Assembly: GCA_035342095.1 (NCBI GenBank)
Contig: DAOQWL010000025.1
Span: 1 to 64,000, forward strand
Length of the DNA stretch: 64,000 nt
Direction: 5' to 3'
DNA from: PLanc-01 sp035342095
Lineage (GTDB): Bacteria > Planctomycetota > Phycisphaerae > Sedimentisphaerales > Anaerobacaceae
Made by a program: the position numbers and the translations under genes. Positions 24,373 through 32,646 of the stretch are shown here, one piece after another (position 1 is the stretch's first letter; every line of letters starts with the position of its first letter). The notes under the pieces were generated by a model, which saw only the letters and a program-made list of their open reading frames with translations, had not been told where the DNA came from and did not search any database.

Positions 24373-26174
24373 GTTTCTGCTGCGGCGCAGACCTTCTTCA
24401 CTGCGTCCACGCAGTTCGGCAGGTCGCCGTCCAGGTGATGCCTCTTCATCGCGGCGGCGACCAGTCCCACGAACATCGGCTGCGGGCGCAACGGCCGCGA
24501 AGTCAGGCATGGATGGGCCTGCGTCCCCATGAAGAACGGATGCTTCGGCAGCTCCAGGATCTGCATGATCGGCTGATCCGGCGCCTTGCCCGAGAAGACC
24601 ATGCCGTGCTTTTCCAGGGTCTCGATGTACCGAGGATCGACCTCATAGCGATGCCGGAACCGCATGCGAACGGCGTCCTTGCGCCCGAACAGGTCCCAGG
24701 CAATGGTCTTGGGCTCGATCTTGATGTCCCGCCCGCCCAGTCGCATGTTGCCGCCGAGACCCTCGATCCTCTTCTGCTCGGGCAGGATGTCGATCACCGG
24801 CTCCGGCGCGTCCGCGTCCATCTCCGTGCTGTTGGCGTTCTTGAGTCCGCAGACGGTCCGGGCGAACTCGATCACCGCCATCTGGAACCCCAGGCACAGA
24901 CCCAGATAGGGCAGGTTGTTCTCGCGGGCGTACTTCACGCAGGCGATCTTGCCCTCCGAACCGCGAGCCCCGAACCCGCCCGGCACGATGATGCCGTCCA
25001 CGTCCGCCAGATGCTTGGCGACGTTGGCGTCCGTGATCGAGGTTGTCTCGATCCATTTGATCTTGACGTCGGTGCCCAGTGCGACGCCCGCGTGCTCCAG
25101 GGCGTTGATGATCGAAGCGTAGCTGTCGCGGACCGAGGTGTACTTGCCCGTGATGCCGATCGTCGTCTCGTACTTGGCGGTCCCGATCCGGTCGGTGAAA
25201 TCGCACCACTTCGCCCAGGCCTTCCGCTCGTGACGCAGGTTGATGCGGTCCTCGATCTTGAGCAGACGCAGGACCTCGAAGTCCAGACCGTGCTCGCGGA
25301 GCATGGCGGGGATCGTGTAGATGCTCGTCGAGTCGTGCAGGCTGATGACCCGCTCCAGCGGGACGTTGCTGTAGACGCTGATCTTCTGTCGGGCCTTTTC
25401 GTTGACCGGGTTCGTCGCCCGGCAGACGATGATGTCCGGCTGAATCCCGAGCTGCATCACCTGCTTGATGCCGAGCTGGGCGGCCTTGGATTTCTGTTCG
25501 CCCAAAGCCGGTGGCTCCATGATGTAGGTCAGTGCGACGAAGCAACTGCTGCCGGGCCCTTCCTCATAGGCCAGCTCTCGCATCGCTTCGATGAAGTAGG
25601 CGTTCTCCAGGTCGCCGACGGTGCCGCCGATTTCGACGAAGACGACGTCTGCCTTGCTGTCGGCGGCCAGTTGCCTCAATCGGAGCTTTACTTCGCCCGT
25701 CACGTGCGGGATCATCTGCACGTCCCGGCCGAGGTAGTCGCCGTGCCGCTCCTTGCTGAGCACGGAACTGAAGATCTGACCGCTGGTGGCGAAGTTGGCC
25801 CGGCTCAGGTCCTGGTCGAGAATCCGCTCGTAGGTGCCCAGGTCCATATCGGTTTCCATGCCATCGTCGAGGACGAAGACCTCGCCGTGACGGAAGGGGT
25901 TCAGCGTGCCCGAATCGATATTGAGATAACCCTCGAGCTTGATCGGCGCGACCTTTAACCCTTTGTCCTGCAGGAGCTTGGCGAGACAAGAGGAGAAGAT
26001 CCCCTTGCCCAGCCCGCTCATGACCGTGCCCATGACGAACACATAGCGGGTCTTGCCCTTCTTGTAGTTCGTCGGCATCGGAGCGAAGAACTCGCTCTCC
26101 GTCGATGTGTCGGTGATCTTCGTCAACATCTCTTTGCTATCTACCATCTGAGATCCAACCTCAATTCGTACCAT
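24369..26174 (-). CDS. pyrG: CTP synthase (divergent)
   Basis: Makes CTP from UTP, ATP and glutamine. 601 residues against about 540 usually: a 40-residue hydrophilic leader precedes the synthase domain. The P-loop reads GTVMSGLGKG, followed by HGEVFVLDDGMETDMDLG and IGGTVGDLE. The glutaminase domain has PGGFGARG and the nucleophile Cys in GLCLGFQMA, plus the catalytic His in TQAHPCLTS; the residue two after this His is Cys556, where the family has Glu. ATG 26147 is an alternative start. It lies 11 nt after kdsB in the same direction, so the two are probably co-transcribed. Confidence 0.92.
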   Translation of the reverse strand: MVRIEVGSQMVDSKEMLTKITDTSTESEFFAPMPTNYKKGKTRYVFVMGTVMSGLGKGIFSSCLAKLLQDKGLKVAPIKLEGYLNIDSGTLNPFRHGEVFVLDDGMETDMDLGTYERILDQDLSRANFATSGQIFSSVLSKERHGDYLGRDVQMIPHVTGEVKLRLRQLAADSKADVVFVEIGGTVGDLENAYFIEAMRELAYEEGPGSSCFVALTYIMEPPALGEQKSKAAQLGIKQVMQLGIQPDIIVCRATNPVNEKARQKISVYSNVPLERVISLHDSTSIYTIPAMLREHGLDFEVLRLLKIEDRINLRHERKAWAKWCDFTDRIGTAKYETTIGITGKYTSVRDSYASIINALEHAGVALGTDVKIKWIETTSITDANVAKHLADVDGIIVPGGFGARGSEGKIACVKYARENNLPYLGLCLGFQMAVIEFARTVCGLKNANSTEMDADAPEPVIDILPEQKRIEGLGGNMRLGGRDIKIEPKTIAWDLFGRKDAVRMRFRHRYEVDPRYIETLEKHGMVFSGKAPDQPIMQILELPKHPFFMGTQAHPCLTSRPLRPQPMFVGLVAAAMKRHHLDGDLPNCVDAVKKVCAAAET

Positions 26175-26185
26175 GCTTCGCAGTC

Positions 26186-27004
26186 CTATTCCTCCGTGAT
26201 ATGCCCGCCATGCCGCCTCACGAACGCCGCGTATTGCTCGGGGGTGTCGATGCCTTCGCAGGTGCGCTCGACCTTGCCGACGAGGATCGTGTAGCCGTTC
26301 TCGATGGCCCGGAGCTGCTCGAGCTTTTCGAGCTTCTCCAGAGGCGTCTGCGGCAGCGACGTGATCTTCAACAGAAAATCCCTGCGATAGGCGTAAATCC
26401 CAATATGGCGCAGATAATTGCCCACGTCGCCCACACCGGCGCGATCCCGGTCGTAGGGAATCACCGAGCGGGAGAAGTAGATGGCCTTTGCGGTTTGGTT
26501 AGTGGTGAGATGTGGCCCAGCCGCCCTCGGCTGGGTATCAGTCACCCCCGAGGGCGGGGGTGACACATGAGTAATGACTTTCACGGCATTCGGGTCAGCT
26601 ACTTGATCCGCCGACGTAAATGGAGCGGCCAGGGTCGCCATGGGGCAGTCGGGGTGGTCGATCAGCAGGCGTGCGAGGTAGTCGATGTGGTCTGGGTCGA
26701 TTCGCGGCTCGTCGCCCTGAACGTTGACCACAATATCTGCGTCGCTGTGGCCGACCGCCTCGGCGATTCTATCCGTCCCGCTGTTATGTTTGGGGGAGGT
26801 CAGCGCGCACTCGGCCCCGAACTCCCGCGCCGCCTGGACGATCTTCTCGTCGTCAGCCGCGATCACCACCCGCTCGGGCAGCTTCGCCTTGCGGGCCTGC
26901 TCCCACGTGTGCTGGATGAGGTACTTGCCGGTGTCTTTGGCGAGAACTTTCGCGGGGAAGCGGGTGGACGCATAGCGAGCCGGAATACATACAACAATCT
27001 TCAC
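26186..27004 (-). CDS. kdsB: 3-deoxy-manno-octulosonate cytidylyltransferase, with a repeat insertion
   Basis: Activates Kdo as CMP-Kdo for lipid A core synthesis, using the CTP supplied by its neighbour PyrG. Motifs: IPARYASTRFPAK (nucleotide loop), VQGDEPRIDPDHI, AIYFSRSVIPYDRD and HIGIYAYRRDFLL. The normal size is about 245-250; here 272, because residues about 144-169 (HVSPPPSGVTDTQPRAAG and on) are encoded by a palindromic element sitting just before the FSRS active-site segment. The frame remains open. GTG 27004 (VKIVVCIPAR) is chosen; a TTG at 27055 would add 17 residues with no similarity. Confidence 0.92.
   Translation of the reverse strand: MKIVVCIPARYASTRFPAKVLAKDTGKYLIQHTWEQARKAKLPERVVIAADDEKIVQAAREFGAECALTSPKHNSGTDRIAEAVGHSDADIVVNVQGDEPRIDPDHIDYLARLLIDHPDCPMATLAAPFTSADQVADPNAVKVITHVSPPPSGVTDTQPRAAGPHLTTNQTAKAIYFSRSVIPYDRDRAGVGDVGNYLRHIGIYAYRRDFLLKITSLPQTPLEKLEKLEQLRAIENGYTILVGKVERTCEGIDTPEQYAAFVRRHGGHITEE
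26498..26573. repeat. TQPRAAGPHL-type palindromic element inside kdsB
   Basis: Two hairpins, cagccgccctcggctg and tcacccccgagggcggggg + tga, flanked by gtggtgagatgtggc. It differs in sequence from the GILPV elements and is translated in frame in KdsB. The only copy seen in this window. Confidence 0.75.
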
Positions 27005-27161
27005 GAATCTACCCGGAATGGAACTTCCGTTGTGGCGACATGCCCGAGCTTTCAACAGCCGCTATCATACGGTCTCGCTCCCCCGATGTCAACGGACGCC
27101 GGAGTGATTCTCCGTATTCCTCCAGCAGAGCGGGAAAAGCGGTCTGGATCAGTGGATTGAC

Positions 27162-27190
27162 TTGACAAGACCGGGGGAATCGGGTAGCCT
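27162..27190 (+). promoter_or_regulatory. Promoter-like pair upstream of the PEP-CTERM-like gene
   Basis: A perfect -35 TTGACA (27162-27167), 17-nt spacer, and a weak -10 TAGCCT (27185-27190). It would give a leader of about 140 nt containing a small hairpin (gcaac-gcg-gttgc near 27297-27309). Confidence 0.45.
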
Positions 27191-27337
27191 ATGAACGCCT
27201 GCGATGCTGTGGTGGCACTTGGTCGGTTGACGGCGAGCGGATACTTCACGTCAAGCCTTGCGTGTTCGCTCCGGTAGTGTTCTGGGTCTGTGTTTGCAAC
27301 GCGGTTGCATACTGTTTTGTGGTGTCTTTAGGAGGAC

Positions 27338-27955
27338 ATGAAGATGATGCAATTCAAAGCGATTCGCCTAGTGTTGGTAGGAATCTGCCTTCTGTGCGGA
27401 TCTGCTATCGCAGGCTCCACGGTAACCGATCTGATCGGCGATAAGGACGGGTTTGGCATCGGTGCGCTGCCCGGCCAGGAATTCAACTGGAATGCCGTTA
27501 CACACCCCGATGCGGATGGCACCGACAAGTGGTGGCTCAACACGCAATCGTGGACGCACACATACGATCTCGCGAGCTTGGGCGGCTCGATCACGTCAGC
27601 GGAGGTGGAGATCTTCCACGGCGGCGATGGCAATTATGAGCCAGCCAAAGTGTATCTCAACGGCACATTCATCGGCCTTCTGACGGATTCGGACGGATCT
27701 GGCGATGGGGTACCTGCGTATGTGACGTACAACAATTTCGCCAACGTGGACGTGTTTGACATCACGGCCTACGCATACCTGTTGACTGGCAACGACACGA
27801 TCGAAGTCCAGACCTACTCCGACGGCTGGGTACTCGACTACTCGGAACTGACCGTGTCCGGCGGTTCGGTGGCGATACCGGTCCCCGGTGCGATGGCTCT
27901 CGTTGCCCTGGGCGCCGGCTTGGTCGGCTCGCTTCGCAGACGTAGCGTCCTGTAG
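27338..27955 (+). CDS. Exported protein with PEP-CTERM-like sorting tail
   Basis: A 205-residue exported protein: signal peptide (about 1-26, CLLCGSAIAG), a beta-rich body (AEVEIFHGGDG, YLNGTFIGLL, DTIEVQTYSDGWVLDYSELTV) like other planctomycete extracellular beta-sandwich proteins, and a C-terminal sorting signal: VPGAMALVALGAGLVGS followed by LRRRSVL. This proline-glycine/hydrophobic/arginine tripartite tail is the PEP-CTERM type, processed by an exosortase or rhomboid-like enzyme outside this window. Very strong ribosome site AGGAGG 5 nt before the ATG suggests high expression. Function of the body is unknown. Confidence 0.75.
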   Translation: MKMMQFKAIRLVLVGICLLCGSAIAGSTVTDLIGDKDGFGIGALPGQEFNWNAVTHPDADGTDKWWLNTQSWTHTYDLASLGGSITSAEVEIFHGGDGNYEPAKVYLNGTFIGLLTDSDGSGDGVPAYVTYNNFANVDVFDITAYAYLLTGNDTIEVQTYSDGWVLDYSELTVSGGSVAIPVPGAMALVALGAGLVGSLRRRSVL

Positions 27956-27977
27956 TGGCGATTTGCATGAGCTTTTC

Positions 27978-28017
27978 ACGGGCTGCCCGCTGCCACGGCG
28001 TGCAGCCCGTTCTTTTG
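27978..28017 (+). terminator. Rho-independent terminator after the PEP-CTERM-like gene
   Basis: Stem acgggctgc (27978-27986) / gcagcccgt (28002-28010) followed by tctttt. It lies 22 nt after the stop codon. Confidence 0.75.
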
Positions 28018-28039
28018 TTCCCTCCCCTTCCTTAAATCC

Positions 28040-30019
28040 CTACAATTGCGCAACTTCCGACAGGCCCTCGACTTGCCGCTCGGTGACCTGGCGGATGCGG
28101 GACTCGAGTTCGTCCTGGAGGGCCCGCGTCTCGCTTTGCAGAGTCTCCTTGAGCCGGTTCTGGAAATCCCCCCTCATCCGGGCGATTCGCGAGGGCAGCA
28201 GGACGTTCTTGACGATCCACGAGGGGGCGCTCCATGTGTCGGCCAGTTCCTTGGCCTTCGACATGCCGTAGCGGACCGCCAGGAAGGCGACCGCCGCACC
28301 GATGACCGCGCCGGCAATCCAGCCGACCGGCCCGGCCGCGACCAGGGCCATGCCGCCTCCGCCGGTGATCGAGGCACCGACCGCGGTTGCCAGTGCGATG
28401 GCGAACCAGCCGACGGTATCCATGATGCCGTTGTAGAGGTCCGGCGTGTCCGGTTGCACGATCTCCTGGCCGATCACCGTTCGCTGGGCTTCTCCGATGG
28501 GCTTCTCGCCCACGCTCAGTCCGTAGGACTCGAACCAGGTCCGCAGCAGCTCATTGAGTTCGCCGGGCAGACCCCGTTGCAGCGTCTGCATCCGCTTTTC
28601 GAGGATGGCCCGCAACTTGCCTTCGTTGGCCTTGACCTGGGCCGCGACGGACTCCCGCAGGGTCTTCACGGACCCGCCTTTCTCGCGGAACTCCTCGACA
28701 ATCGGTCGGATCGTCCGGTCGAACAGCTCGGAGGTCACGTCGGAGGCCACGCCGGCGACGTAGTTGTCCGTCACGCGCTCGACGAGGGGTCGGACGCGGG
28801 TCTGGCAGAATCGCGGGAGGTCCCGTCGGAGCTTCTCGCGGGTCTGCTCGAAGTTCTTCTGCAGCGCAGGCAGGATGGCCAAACCCTGCGAGATCACCGC
28901 GTACGGCCGGTCGCTTCGCATCAGATGCGATCGGTCGATTCCAAGCGTCTCGGTGACCACGTCCGGAACGAACGGCCATTGGCTGCTGCCGCCCGCCAGG
29001 ATCACCCGACTGATCTGATCCGTCGCCACCGCCTTCTCCGCCAGCCCATGCGCCAGGGTCGTGCGGAACCACTCGATCAGGTCCATCGACTGCTGTCGCT
29101 GGAGGATTCGCTGGGCACGGACGCCCATGCTCTCCATCTGGAGGACGAACGTCGGGCTCGGCAGGAAGTTCTTCGCCCGTTCGAGGAATCCGTCCCAATC
29201 CATGCCGCGAAGGCTGCCATAGCGACTCACTGATTTGTTCACCCGCTCCGAGCGGTCCCGGGCCATGGTCAGCGAGAAGAATTCCTTCACCTCCCGACAC
29301 AGGTACGAGTGGACGTAGTAGGTGTCGCCCGCCTTTTCCATGGTCTTGAGTATGCCGGGGTTCTGTTCGAGGAGCCATTGGAAGAATAGATCGTCGAACA
29401 GCCGGCCGCCCAGTTCCATGTCGCCCCACGAATGGCTCACCTGGAGGCTCTGGAGGAACGCGAAATCGCAGGTGCCGCCGCCGAAGTCGATGACGAGAAT
29501 GCCGCGCCGGGCCTCTTCCGGCGAGAAGTCCTTGTGCCAAAGGTGGTGCAGAAGGGCCCCTTTGGGCTCGTCCACGAGCCTGACCTCGCCGTAACCGGCC
29601 TCTCGGGCAATCTGGGAAACCTTGGTTCGGAACGGCCCGTGCGCCTCGCTGGGGACGCCGATGATGACGTCGTGCTTGACCGGGTCCAGGGCGATGTGCT
29701 GTCGCTGCGCCTGCTCGACCACGACGCGGAGAAAATCGGTGGCGGCTTTCGCGGCATCCTCGCTGGAGACGATATCGGGTTTGAACTGGGTGCGCAGGCG
29801 GTAGTCCTTGCGTTCCCCGTCGGAGGCCTCGCCGTACTCGTGGAGCGCCGGCTCACCAACGAGCGGCTCGCGGTCGCCGCGATAGAGGATGGCGGTGGGC
29901 AGTCCGTCCCGCCCGGTCCCGAAATCGATCCCGACGGGCGAAATCTGGTCCGCCGGACACTTGCTGAAGTATGTGTTCGTCGTCCCGAAATCGATAGCTA
30001 GGATGTTGTGAGATTCCAT
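28040..30019 (-). CDS. Hsp70-like ATPase with C-terminal membrane segment
   Basis: A 659-residue protein. Residues 1-385 form an actin/Hsp70 nucleotide-binding domain: phosphate-1 LAIDFGTTNTYFSK (7-20), phosphate-2 LVIDFGGGTCDF (175-186), DEPKGALLHHL connecting segment and adenosine motif VILAGGSSQWPFVPDV (339-354). No standard Hsp70 substrate-binding beta domain follows. Instead there are a long helical region (about 390-500), two or three glycine-rich hydrophobic segments (about 535-583, with ITGGGGMALVAAGPVGWIAG) and a basic coiled coil to the end. It is 1 nt downstream of the GrpE-like membrane gene. Probably a membrane-tethered chaperone or mechanochemical ATPase; role unknown. Confidence 0.75.
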   Translation of the reverse strand: MESHNILAIDFGTTNTYFSKCPADQISPVGIDFGTGRDGLPTAILYRGDREPLVGEPALHEYGEASDGERKDYRLRTQFKPDIVSSEDAAKAATDFLRVVVEQAQRQHIALDPVKHDVIIGVPSEAHGPFRTKVSQIAREAGYGEVRLVDEPKGALLHHLWHKDFSPEEARRGILVIDFGGGTCDFAFLQSLQVSHSWGDMELGGRLFDDLFFQWLLEQNPGILKTMEKAGDTYYVHSYLCREVKEFFSLTMARDRSERVNKSVSRYGSLRGMDWDGFLERAKNFLPSPTFVLQMESMGVRAQRILQRQQSMDLIEWFRTTLAHGLAEKAVATDQISRVILAGGSSQWPFVPDVVTETLGIDRSHLMRSDRPYAVISQGLAILPALQKNFEQTREKLRRDLPRFCQTRVRPLVERVTDNYVAGVASDVTSELFDRTIRPIVEEFREKGGSVKTLRESVAAQVKANEGKLRAILEKRMQTLQRGLPGELNELLRTWFESYGLSVGEKPIGEAQRTVIGQEIVQPDTPDLYNGIMDTVGWFAIALATAVGASITGGGGMALVAAGPVGWIAGAVIGAAVAFLAVRYGMSKAKELADTWSAPSWIVKNVLLPSRIARMRGDFQNRLKETLQSETRALQDELESRIRQVTERQVEGLSEVAQL

Positions 30020-30020
30020 G

Positions 30021-31007
30021 CTACGCTTTGTCCCGGACCTTTCTCACAAGTCCTCTCTGCACGACCCGGCCTCCGAAGACCACGGCGGGACGCTCGACCG
30101 TCACGCGGTCGCCGTCGGCGATGTGCCCGAACGCCTCGTATCGGCCCGCCAGGTCCGGACTCCACGTCAGGACCTCGTTCTCATCGGAGCCCGCCTCCAG
30201 GAAGGCTGGCTGGCCCTCCAGACCCTCGAATCCGCTGTTCTTGGCTTCCTGGATCAACTCGTGAGCCACCACCGGCAGCGCCGCCGCCTGGGCCTGATGG
30301 AGCAGGTAGATCAGCTTGCCGAGCCGCCGGAGGGCCTTGTCCTTGTCGGTCTTCGCCTGGGGTACGTCGGCCTTGTTCAGGCACAGGACCGTCAGCATCG
30401 GGATCGCCCAATCCAGCCACTGCTCGATGGCGACTCGCACCGCCTTCTCATGCTCGCTGCGGACTGCCCCACTCAGGGTCTTGGGCTTTACGAACAGCCA
30501 GGGCAGCACTTTCGCGAGGAATCTGGCTCTTGTCATCCGCGATATCAGCAGCACCGCGAGCAAAGCCCCGAGCGGGCCGCCTATTGCCAGGCCGAGGTCG
30601 CGCATGTCGTAGACCAGTCGCATCAGCGCGGCGCCGAGCAGCATGCCGCCGAGTGCGCCGCCCGCGCCGGCCAGGGCCAGCGTGAGGGACTTCGCCTGGG
30701 TCCCGGTGGCCGGTCCCGGCGCCCGCAGGGGACGCGAGATCGTGTCGAAGCCCAAGGCAATCGTCGCTACGATATCGTCGTCCAGCCGCGTCCCGCCATT
30801 GACCAGGGCGATGGAATCGGCGGACAGCAGCTCCTGCTTCAGGATCGCATTGGCCCTTGCCTCGGCGGCCTGGAAATCGCCCGCCGCCGGACTGCCGATC
30901 ATATCGAGGGTCGCGAAGTACTCGCGGGCCGCGCGGTCCGCGAGACTGCGGCGTAGCGACGCCGTTGTGGACTGGACCTTCGCTATAGTTTCCTGGAGTT
31001 CCAACAT
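30021..31007 (-). CDS. Membrane protein with C-terminal GrpE-like beta domain
   Basis: A 328-residue protein, first gene of the pair with the Hsp70-like ATPase. Order: helical N-terminus (1-100); two glycine-zipper-like hydrophobic segments (about 107-131 LTLALAGAGGALGGMLLGAA; about 139-156 GLAIGGPLGALLAVLLIS); a basic/helical middle with LTVLCLNKAD; and a C-terminal stretch (about 290-323, YEAFGHIADGDRVTVERPAV then GGRVVQRGLVRKV) resembling the beta domain of the nucleotide-exchange factor GrpE. I infer it is the membrane exchange factor for its partner. Start ATG 31007; GTG 31028 would add 7 residues. Confidence 0.6.
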   Translation of the reverse strand: MLELQETIAKVQSTTASLRRSLADRAAREYFATLDMIGSPAAGDFQAAEARANAILKQELLSADSIALVNGGTRLDDDIVATIALGFDTISRPLRAPGPATGTQAKSLTLALAGAGGALGGMLLGAALMRLVYDMRDLGLAIGGPLGALLAVLLISRMTRARFLAKVLPWLFVKPKTLSGAVRSEHEKAVRVAIEQWLDWAIPMLTVLCLNKADVPQAKTDKDKALRRLGKLIYLLHQAQAAALPVVAHELIQEAKNSGFEGLEGQPAFLEAGSDENEVLTWSPDLAGRYEAFGHIADGDRVTVERPAVVFGGRVVQRGLVRKVRDKA

Positions 31008-31094
31008 AACAAACGAGAGGGCGCGCACAGCACGCCCTGCACGGCTGCCATTCTATGACCCAACGCAAGAAACGCAACCGCCAAATGGGGGTAT

Positions 31095-31147
31095 CGTGGC
31101 ACGGGCATCCTGCCCGTGATTTTGAACCCATGGGCGGGACGCCCATC
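31095..31147. repeat. GILPV-type palindromic element
   Basis: Hairpins cacgggcatcctgcccgtg and catgggcgggacgcccat separated by attttgaacc. It lies about 90 nt upstream of the Hsp70-system operon, at the edge of a decayed region. Confidence 0.8.
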
Positions 31148-31259
31148 CAGGGTAGTCGCGGCCGACGATGGATTATTGCCCAGGCCGGCTGTGTCCGAGT
31201 GCTGAGTTTCCTGGGGCTGGGCGCACTTGGGTGTTGCCCAATCGCGACACATTCTCGAT

Positions 31260-31625
31260 AATACCCACCATCACGGCGAAGAACGCCTGTTCCTCAAGGA
31301 CGTTTACGGCCAGACGTCGGTCGTCTGGAACGAGTACCTCCGCAAGTACGTCCTTGCCGCTTCAAGCAACATGTTTCATCCCCGTGAGATCTGGTTCCTG
31401 ACGGCGGACAAGCCTTTCGGACCCTGGAGCAAACCTATTGCTCACGTCACAGTCCCCGAATACAGGCAGGGCAAGAAGGTTGAACTCGTCTATTGCTCGT
31501 ACCTTCATCCGGAACTGTTTCATGAAAACGGGCGCATCATGAACCTGACGTTCTCTCTTCATTTGACTGATTCTGCGTTCGACGCCAACAACGAGGTCGT
31601 CGAAGTCGAAGTGAATCCTCTGTGA
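31260..31625 (+). pseudogene. 3' fragment of a DUF4185/GH43-like beta-propeller gene
   Basis: About 120 codons are open from roughly 31260 and end at TGA 31623-31625. They read HHHGEERLFLKDVYGQTSVV, WNEYLRKYVLAASS, WFLTADKPFGPWSKPI and YLHPELFHENGRIMNLTFSL, the pattern of the last blade of DUF4185 / glycoside-hydrolase-like five-bladed propellers. There is no signal peptide, no start with a ribosome site, and the upstream four blades are missing; a palindromic element lies just before. I take it as the tail of a truncated gene. An alternative is a short expressed ORF from GTG 31227. Confidence 0.55.
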
Positions 31626-31631
31626 ATACGC

Positions 31632-31740
31632 TGTGAGAAGTGAAAGCAGGCGTTCCCTCATGGCTTTCGAGACGGTCAACGCTGCTTCGGCTTCCTCCCG
31701 ATTTGCTGACTCACCGGGATAACGGAAAGTGACCGCTGAA
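31632..31740 (-). pseudogene. HEPN-domain C-terminal fragment
   Basis: On the minus strand about 35 codons read TFRYPGESANREEAEAALTV then SKAMRERLLSLL, typical of the last helix of HEPN proteins (RYP..., EEAEEAL, A..R). There is no N-terminal part, no own stop at the expected place and no start codon context. It abuts the MNT fragment at its upstream side in a different frame, as if the middle of a two-gene MNT/HEPN module had been deleted. Confidence 0.45.
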
Positions 31741-31759
31741 CGCGACAGCAATCGAAGTT

Positions 31760-31950
31760 CGTCGACCGGCCAACTCTACTCGGGACCGACTTCGTTCATA
31801 CAAGACCCGTCCCCGGTCCAGGGCCTCCCGGATCAGCGGATCGCCCTGGGCATAACGGCGCTGTGTGTCGTCCGGACGGCGAGCCAGCAAATCCATGGCG
31901 AAGGCCGGATTGGAGGCTTCGGTCACAATTCTTTTGAAGAAAACGTGCCG
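31760..31950 (-). pseudogene. MNT-type nucleotidyltransferase C-terminal fragment
   Basis: About 60 minus-strand codons read FKRIVTEASNPAFAMDLLAR, DDTQRRYAQGDPLIREALDR and GRVLYERSR. The order D-P-(L/F)-I-R-E..G-(R/K)-V-L-Y-E is the usual end of minimal nucleotidyltransferase (MNT) proteins that neutralise HEPN toxins. The catalytic GSxARG/DxD part is absent, and the frame ends shortly after the match. Together with the adjoining HEPN remnant this is best read as a decayed toxin-antitoxin locus. Confidence 0.45.
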
Positions 31951-32025
31951 CCGGGAGTCTATACTGGCAGACGCTGAACTTTGCGACTCGATTGGGACCC
32001 CCGGGGCGGGTCAGGGGTGGCAAAC

Positions 32026-32646
32026 GTGAACGGCACGTGTCAGGACAATACGGTGGCCCTCTGGGATGCGCATGCAAGCCGGAAAGAGGCGTTTGAAGCC
32101 ATTGTCAAACGCCACATGAAGGATGCCTACCTGATCGCGTTGGGTCTGGTCGGCAACCGCGAAGATGCTCTGGAGTTGTCTCAGGAGGCGTTTTATCGGG
32201 CCTACGAGCATTACGACGACCTCCACTGCGAGGACAAGTTCTTCCCGTGGTTCTACCAAATCCTGCGGAACCAGTGCTTCAGCCACCTTCGGAAGAGACG
32301 GGTCCGGCGGGCCAGTTCGCTGGACGATTCCCAGTGTGGTTGTCCCGAGCCCGAGGGCCAGGAGTGCTTCGACCCCGAGGTGGTCGCCGAACGGAACGAG
32401 GCCAAGGATCGCATCTGGAAAGCAATGAGCCGACTCGATGACAAGCACCGCGAGGTGATCATCCTGCGGCACTTCAGAAATATGTCCTATGACGAGATGG
32501 CGAAGGTGCTCTTCTGCAACAGGGGGACGGTGACGAGCCGCCTGTTCTACGCCCGCCAGCAGTTGAAAGAGATTTTGGAACAGCACAGGGGTGCCCTGGA
32601 CGAATGTGAGGCTGGGGAGCTCGAGAAAGGAGGTCAGACGTCATGA
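32026..32646 (+). CDS. ECF-type RNA polymerase sigma factor
   Basis: A 206-residue sigma factor with only regions 2 and 4. Region 2: DAYLIALGLVGNREDALELS then QEAFYRAYEHY, and the DNA-melting FFPWFYQILRNQCFSHLRKR; a 35-residue linker with CGCPEPEGQECFDPE; region 4: LDDKHREVIILRHFRNMSYD and EMAKVLFCNRGTVTSRLFYA. GTG 32026 is preferred because AGGGG lies 8 nt upstream; GTG 32017 or TTG 31981 are possible. It overlaps the zinc-finger anti-sigma gene by 4 nt (ATGA), which is typical of a sigma/anti-sigma pair. The Cys-containing linker is unusual and may be redox or metal responsive. Confidence 0.9.
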   Translation: MNGTCQDNTVALWDAHASRKEAFEAIVKRHMKDAYLIALGLVGNREDALELSQEAFYRAYEHYDDLHCEDKFFPWFYQILRNQCFSHLRKRRVRRASSLDDSQCGCPEPEGQECFDPEVVAERNEAKDRIWKAMSRLDDKHREVIILRHFRNMSYDEMAKVLFCNRGTVTSRLFYARQQLKEILEQHRGALDECEAGELEKGGQTS

